Source: Artemisia argyi (lineage: Eukaryota > Streptophyta > Magnoliopsida > Asterales > Asteraceae). From it: DNA of 64,000 nt. Below the pieces are notes generated by a model that saw nothing but the letters and a program-made list of their open reading frames with translations, was not told where the DNA came from and ran no database searches. Below are positions 58,060 through 64,000 of the stretch, one piece after another (position 1 is the first letter of the stretch; every line of letters starts with the position of its first letter). The translations under genes and the position numbers were made by a program. Location: NCBI GenBank assembly GCA_030686995.1, contig CM060709.1:305514357-305578356 (forward strand), written 5' to 3'.

Positions 58060-60236
58060 TACTTTAGGCGAGTGGCGCCAAACCTTTCAGCAAACAAATG
58101 AAGGTCAGATACCGTGTCATGATTAAAACCAGCAGCAGAAGCACGAGCACAAGCTGTATTCAAGTCCTGCTCCACAGCAGTCAGCCGTACATCAATTGCC
58201 CTCAAAAGTTCCTTCCTGTAAATAATTAGAAAACAGAGTAAAACAGTCAGCACGGGCTTTCATTAAATCGAGAAAAAATAGTGAATTTGATGGTCATTTA
58301 ACAAGGAGTGTTTACTTTGTCGCATCGGCTCTGGCTGCTGCGCCTGATCTACCATCACCTGGATTATAGTATAAGTACCAAATTAGCCCAGAATATTCGA
58401 GGCTATTTATAATTAAGTTCAAAATTTTCAATTCCTAATACTAAACACTACTTAGTTTCACAAAGCTTTGATCAAAGAGCAAGATAAAATAAAAACTAGT
58501 ATTTGTGGCCAATGTACCACATCCTTATATAAGTTACATGTTAGAGATGGATTTATGTAAACGGAAGAAATAATTAGAAAATGTATGACGGGAGAATGAA
58601 AAAAGTTTTAGGGGTGAAATGTTGCCAAAGTATTGTATTCCTTTATTATCATGATCTAAGCCAAATCCGGGCTCAAGAATATGTCCTTGTTATGAACTAT
58701 AACAAATCTTGCGTTGTAAAACGTCTTTAAGAAAATATTACAAGTGTAAGCTGGTACATATAAAGCCTATTCTTTTATTTGTTTTTCAACATTAAACACT
58801 TCGTAATCCGTCAGTATAAACTATTATTGTAAACGAAGCTAAGAACTGATCAGCATCCATTATCTTTACGTAAAGAAATTAAAATAGATCCGCTTGAAGT
58901 AGTTATCATTTACGATTTCATCCCGTCATCACTAGTAAAGAATGAATGAGAACTAAAACTAAGGACCCCTATTTATCTAAGTCGATTTTCAATAAACCTG
59001 TCCAATACCACACAGGAACATAGCTAAATAAATACGGAGTATATTGTTTAGGTGTTGCACTTGAGTATTTTATGTAACTACCACCCAACAAACATACTGA
59101 ATTAGATGCTAGTCAAGAAACACGTAGTAGTAACTAACTGTTCTGTGCAACGAATAAACTAGTTCTGCAAGTTTGGATATATCGGTAGTTATCAGGTACC
59201 ATAGAACCTGAGAATAACATCCATCTCCTATATCATAAAGAGTAATTTGAGATTAAAGCATAAAAGTGAGGTATTTGATGTACAATGCTCAATGATGACC
59301 TAATTTATATACCTAATATGTTATTCCATTGAAAATCACAGGATTGAGTGTAAGAAACATTATCTAGGTCTAATGTATGTTTTCTCTAAGTTGGTGACGG
59401 ATGCATAATGTTGTCTTAGAGTCTCATAGAACGAGCCGTAAACCAAACGGCTGATATAATCGATTTTAAGTTCACAAATCAAGTAGAAAGATGATGGGAT
59501 ATATGACATACCTGAGTTACTCGAAGTCTGTTCAGATGATCCCTGAAAATATAGAAAAACATGTGAAACCTTTAATTATACCAACAATTAATATGAACGA
59601 TTACACATGGCTCACAAGTCACAACCACATACCTGTGAATATATTTTACGTGCCGCTTCTAACTGAGACATCTCAGCATCATATGTGACCACCAGTTCTA
59701 CAATTTCAGGTGTACTAACAAAACGCACGAACCTAGTGATAAAATCCATCAATTAGAACAGGCACATAACCCATTAAATAGCTCATGCTTTTCTATATGA
59801 ATACAGTACCTTTCTAGTGTCCCCTTTGTGAACCACGAATCCACATTTTTACGTTTATCCACTTCAAGCTTAATAGACTTAGCAGACAATGCAACTTGTT
59901 CCTCTACAACTTTCAAATGAGTCATAAACGGCTTCACTAAACCTGATGCAAGCTTCTCAGTGTTCCCATTACTCGAAACATACAATTCACATCTGCACAG
60001 AAAAGCAAACACAAAATCAGAAAAGAAAAAACACCTAAGGGAGTGTTTGGGATTGCTTATTAAAAGTGCTTATCTGCTTAAAATCAGCTTTTAAGTGCTT
60101 GTTTACAGTAAAATGAGCAAATAAGCAGTTTTATACTTTTATCCAAACACTCTAAAGATATAAGAAACCAAATTTACCTTGAATGTCTTGGTGAAAGCTG
60201 AAAAGCTGCATAATCAAGAATCGTATCGAATTCCAT
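54530..60236 (-). CDS. CIP7: COP1-interacting protein 7-like gene
   Basis: Nine coding exons: 60236-60178, 59992-59810, 59732-59633, 59542-59512, 58358-58316, 58215-58063, 57935-55186, 55107-55027, 54594-54530; total 3465 nt, 1154 residues, frame kept at every junction. The conserved N-terminal region ([57 protein letters not shown]) and [20 protein letters not shown] match the plant CIP7 family. The large exon 7 encodes a low-complexity Ser/Glu/Lys-rich region with a Pro-Glu repeat ([12 protein letters not shown]) and a predicted coiled coil near [10 protein letters not shown]. The C-terminus [21 protein letters not shown] is typical of the family. Arabidopsis CIP7 is a nuclear protein that binds COP1 and promotes light-responsive expression; that role is inherited by homology only. 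Confidence 0.92.
58021..58062 (-). other. T tract directly after the exon 6 splice donor
   Basis: On the minus strand the intron begins GTAAG followed at once by about 35 T. U-rich sequence next to a 5' splice site is known to strengthen plant and animal donors; here it is also a replication-slippage-prone tract. Confidence 0.7.
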
Positions 60237-60671
60237 CTTCCTTATAACATCCAAACCCGAAACCACTAGTCCACTTCAAAGATCCCTAAATTAAGTTCCA
60301 ACAACCACAATGTGAATCATTTACCTTAAAACAACAATCCTAACTATTCACAATCACTTCACCATTTTAACTATTTCACCTAAATTTCATAACTTTTTAA
60401 CCCAATAACAGATCTGACTAAATCCAAATAACATCAACAAACCAACATAAATACAAACCTAGTACTTCATCCTAGTACAACATAAATCAAGAAAATCTAA
60501 AGTACTAAAAAACACAAACAAATCAAGAAAACAAAATATACCCTTTAACAACAATGTAAAGATCTTCAAAACCCACAAAAGATCTTGAATCAGTTACACT
60601 AAACAACCAACATTGAGTTTTCTTTTTAAGAAAAAAGGGTTTTCTTTTTTTTTTAATTTTCTTTTTATGGG

Positions 60672-60681
60672 TTTTATATAA
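60672..60681 (-). promoter_or_regulatory. Candidate TATA box of the CIP7-like gene
   Basis: Minus strand TATATAAAAC about 440 nt upstream of the ATG, implying a 5' UTR of about 400 nt that may contain an intron. 60700-61150 holds no recognised feature beyond AT-rich DNA. A short TTGGGATTGCTTATTAAAAG motif occurs in an intron near 60050. Confidence 0.4.
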
Positions 60682-61162
60682 AAATAAAAATAAAAAGATG
60701 AGAACCCTACAAAGATTAACTACAGCTGTCTATTTGTATAGATGACCTTTAAACCCCATTATCTTTCATGTTCTCCCTCTACAAAATCTTTAAAAAAACA
60801 CACACATGGGTGTTTTTAGTGTGTGTACTTGTGTTGTAATGGTATGGATGGGGAGTGGAAGCTTAAAAGAAATAATAAAAGGGTGTCTTTTTTTCTTTTT
60901 CTTTTTTATGTTAAAATTTGTTGGTTGGTTTGTGTTTAACAAGAGTCAATTTGAATGTAACTCTTGTTGTGTTTTTAATTCAAGTATTTGACTTTAAGTA
61001 AGCAAAAGACAAAATGGAGATGAGGAGAAACTTTTACTTCTATATTTAGGAAGGTGGTTAAATTTTGTTTGGATTTTATTTACTTTTTGGATTTTAAATT
61101 TTGAAACTTGTTTTTAAAATTACATACCAAAATTTATGTGTAGTTTAATTAGATTTGGTAGA

Positions 61163-61619
61163 CAGTGTTCTAAAAGGCGTCGCCAAAGTATGAGGCGTAG
61201 CCTCGCCGCCACGAAGTAGACCTTGGCGGCAGCTCTAGGCGTAGCGTGGGATAAGACGAGAAAATACGCCAAAAGGTGCGCCTTTTGGTAAGGCGTGGCG
61301 CCATTTTTAGAAACATTTAGAGGATTTACGTATTTTGGCTTGAATTTCTAGTATTTATGTTATTTCATTCTTGGGCATTGTAATTTCAAAACTTAATTTC
61401 TAATTAGGCATCGTATTTAGGCTTGGCTATTTAGGATTTAGACTTTAGTATTTGAAATTACTTTTAAAAAAATGATATAAAATTTTTAATACATCAATAT
61501 ATAAATATTTTTTTATCGCTTTAAGCAAGCTTTAAGAAATGTCAATGCTTCGCAAATGCTCGTAAGACTTGAGGCATGACTGTACCGTCACGCCAAGGCT
61601 CACGCTATTTATAACATTG
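61163..61619. mobile_element. hAT-type MITE (GGCG-rich)
   Basis: Ends CAGTGTT (61163) and AACATTG (61619). TSD TTGGTAGA (61155-61162) against TTAGTAGA (61620-61627), 7 of 8. The left part is rich in GGCGT/GCCACG words (AAGGCGTCGCC, CTTGGCGGC), unlike the AT-rich surroundings. Non-coding. Confidence 0.7.
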
Positions 61620-61627
61620 TTAGTAGA

Positions 61628-62507
61628 TGTTTATTGTGGCAACTTTTATTATGCAGCTTACAACCTTTTTGCTTTTAACAAAATTATACCATGTGATAAG
61701 TATATATATTTTTATTCTTTTAGTTTTAGTGTCATGTAGAAGATTCTTATAACATGATACAACTCTTTCAAATTCAAGCGACTTACATATGGACTCAACC
61801 ACATTGGCATCAAACTCAATCTCAATGAATATGCATGATGTAGTTTGAGCTCAGCTTGAGAATGATTTGAACACGACTTAAGACCTTGAATGATCGCAAA
61901 TAGTAATAAGAATCATTTTCATTTAAGTGAACTTGGTTCGGCTTGATTTAGTCTAGCATGTTAATTGTTACATGTACTTTGAAAAGCTCAACAAATCGGG
62001 AGAAAATTCCCAAATGATGCCAAAAAGTTCTGACTTTTTCAAAATCATGTCAAACATAAGTGTGTTTCCTAAAAGAGTCATGTGCGAATGTGCGATTCTA
62101 CCAGAAATGTGACACGTGTCCATACCAAAGGTACAATATCAATCATTTGCAGGCCCACACGATTTCAAATATACCCTACGTGCTGTTTGACTTTTAATTA
62201 CAAATGTGCGATTCTTCTAATGTGCGATTTTCGGCTAATGTGCGAAAGTTAAAAAAAAGGCAGCATTGGAAAAGAAACAAAATCCCACTTTGCAGGAATA
62301 AAATCCCACTTTTGTACTTCCAAAGTACACCAAATATTATTATTAAAAGACCATAAACTTTTTTTCTATTAAAAAAAAACGAGACCGGTCGTTTACTTCT
62401 ACCAAATCTCACACACACATTACTTACGATGCTAACATGAAATCAAGCGATCTTGCCACCAAATCATAAGGTGTTAGCGGATCTGTGTTTCGATTATTTG
62501 TTGTGCA
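61628..62507. other. Intergenic with AATGTGCGA repeats
   Basis: AATGTGCGA(T/A) occurs five times between 62090 and 62250, in an area that precedes the DUF1985 gene. It could be part of a transposon end; the boundary was not found. Confidence 0.4.
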
Positions 62508-63894
62508 ATGGCTCCTACTAGAATCCACGTAAGTTCTTTAGTGATTCGATTATTTGATTAGGGTTTACTTCATTTTAGTCATCGCTATATTTAACAATGA
62601 TCTGCTTAAAAGTAAGCACATAAGCAGTTTATTGAATAGGGTTTATAAGCAGATTATGTATTAGGTTTTAGATTGATTGAAATGTATGTTGATAAGCACA
62701 TATGCGTTTTTTATTGATTAGGGTTTGGATTTAATGATATGTAGGTTAATAAGCACATAAGCGGTTTTATTGGTCAAGGTTTGGATAAGCAGTTAAAGTG
62801 TAATGGAGGTTAAACTTAATTGATCTTGTAAAACTGCTTAAAAAAAAGCACATAAACTGTTTTAGGGTTTGGATTGAATGATATGTAGGTTAATAAGCAC
62901 ATAAGTGGTTTTATTGGTCAGGTTTTGGATAAGCAGTTATAGTGTAATGTAGGTTAAACTTAATTGATCTTGTAAAACTGCTTAAAAATAAGCACATAAA
63001 CTGTTTTAGGGTTTGGATTGAATGATATGTAGGTTAATAAGCACATAAGTGGTTTTATTGGTCAGGTTTTGGATAAGCAGTTATAGTGTAATGTATGTTA
63101 ATAAGCACATATGTGGTTTTATTTTAAAGGTTTTGGATAAGGAGTTATATTGTAAAACTGCTTAATTTATTTTGTAAAACTGCTTAAAAATAAGCACATA
63201 AACTCTTTTAGGTTTGGATTCAATGATATGTAGGTTAATAAGCACATAAGTGGTTTTATTTTAATGGAGGATAAACTATATTGTTTAAGCACATAAACTT
63301 TTTTAATATTGTTTTTTAGTTTTGTACATTTCGGTTTCTTGTTCATACTTAAGTTGTGCATAACCATTTATATACATTTCTATAATTCAGTTTTGTTAAT
63401 TATTGTTTATTTTGTTTATTTAGGTTGTTAATGCGAGGGTAAACATTAGAAGTAAGTTATACTTACTTACAAAGATTCGTGATCGTCTATTGGATAGAGG
63501 GGAAAGTTCTTATTATATGTTTAAAGATAGTGTCTTTGGTCGATGGCTAGATATAAGAACGGAAGATCATGATAACCACCTGTTGAATTTCATTCTTTCT
63601 CATCAAAGGAATGTTACTAATGCAACTTATGGTACCCCATTTATATTTGATATTGGCCAACACACCATACAGATGGGGAGGAAAGAATTCTGTCTTATAA
63701 CAGGTTTTCGATTTGGGAAAATCTCGTTAGATCATTTGGTGGGTGTTAAGTCTCGATTTATGCAGCGTGTGTTCCCCGGTCTTAAGTGTTTGAAGGGGGA
63801 AAACCTTATAGAGATGCTTGAGAGTAAAGATTTTGAGCACATATCAGCCGAGGATGCTCTGCGTGTATGCCTTCTATTAACGAGGAGTTTGTAA
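62508..63894 (+). CDS. DUF1985-domain protein, transposon-associated, probably truncated
   Basis: Exon 1 is 62508-62528 (ATG...CAC, seven codons, MAPTRIH) with a consensus GTAAGT donor. Exon 2 starts after TTTAG at 63424 and reads VVNARVNIRSKLYLLTKIRD in phase. The domain contains FGRWLDI, LNFILSHQ, FDIGQHTIQMGRKEFCLITG and AEDALRVCLLL, the pattern of DUF1985, a domain found in plant proteins that often also carry a Ulp1-type protease and travel in MULE-type transposons. The frame stops at 63894 after 163 codons; one base shift just before would continue as EEFVMHHCE, so a frameshift is likely. The protease part is not in the window. Confidence 0.65.
62660..63290. repeat. Tandem repeat (about 145 bp unit) in the DUF1985 intron
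   Basis: Units start with GGTTTGGATT(T/G)AATGATATGTAGG at about 62724, 62868, 63010 and 63212. Each includes TTAATAAGCACATAAG.GGTTTTATTGG in part and ends in AAAACTGCTTAAAAA.AAGCACATAAACT. Later units are rearranged and longer. Confidence 0.85.
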
Positions 63895-64000
63895 TGCACC
63901 ATTGCGAAAAAAAAGGTAACTCATAATGGTGAAATAAATGTGGTAATCATTTTGTACTCTATTGTTGGCAAATGTATTAACTTGATAATTATTTTGTGTT
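63895..64000. other. End of window
   Basis: Only 106 bases follow the DUF1985 stop. A further GTAACT donor-like site lies at 63916. Confidence 0.4.

Noticed and set aside
1..64000. CRISPR arrays, operons, rRNA or clear tRNA genes
   Set aside because: None seen; tRNA-like boxes belong to SINEs, and the tandem repeats lack the spacer pattern of CRISPR.

Overview
The window is nuclear DNA of a flowering plant. Genes are split by short GT-AG introns, intergenic DNA is very AT-rich, and the recognisable genes are typical of eudicots. Retroelement protein style and a DUF1985-type gene suggest Asteraceae, but that is inference only. About two thirds of the window is transposon-derived. Many insertions can be delimited to the base because their target-site duplications (TSDs) are intact.

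Layout. 1-3640: one arm of a segmental duplication (other arm 24131-25620), interrupted by a 2.2 kb LTR element with only a protease-like ORF. 3610-5766: gypsy pol relic, a 350 bp Helitron and a hAT derivative. 5775-10609: probable 4.8 kb Helitron made of two tandem 2.3 kb units. 11615-16368: two abutting PIF/Harbinger-type elements sharing a TTA target. 17737-18828: MULE foldback. 19032-19454: LINE stub. 20049-22945: Gag-protease LTR element without reverse transcriptase. 23699-26560: duplication arm, hAT MITE and several copies of a repeat with an snRNA-type promoter.

28506-31635 (-) is an LRR receptor kinase of subfamily XII with a non-RD kinase and a duplicated core promoter. 32242-32517 is a PRP16 helicase fragment. 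34486-39794 is a SINE split by a 5.0 kb Ty1/copia element. Two direct copies of SEC22 (40399-42200 and 46975-48754, both -) lie in 3.1 kb duplicated blocks; only the second retains the 5' UTR exon and promoter, and a MULE foldback filled with ACGTGT minisatellite repeats sits next to that promoter. 51566-53471 (+) is a PRP31 homologue with a frameshift. 54530-60236 (-) is a COP1-interacting protein 7-like gene; its last exon and a galactose-oxidase-like fragment are also copied at 44280-45070. The right end holds a hAT MITE and a two-exon DUF1985 gene with tandem repeats in its intron.

The most unusual signal is a dispersed repeat family (nine promoter-bearing copies). It carries a plant snRNA upstream sequence element (RTCCCACATCG-like) and a TATA box separated by exactly 24 nt in seven copies, which is the RNA polymerase III (U6/U3) spacing. 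No known snRNA body follows. Housekeeping genes (SEC22, CIP7, and the PRP31 and PRP16 relics) and the receptor kinase show no operon-like functional linkage; they are islands between transposons.
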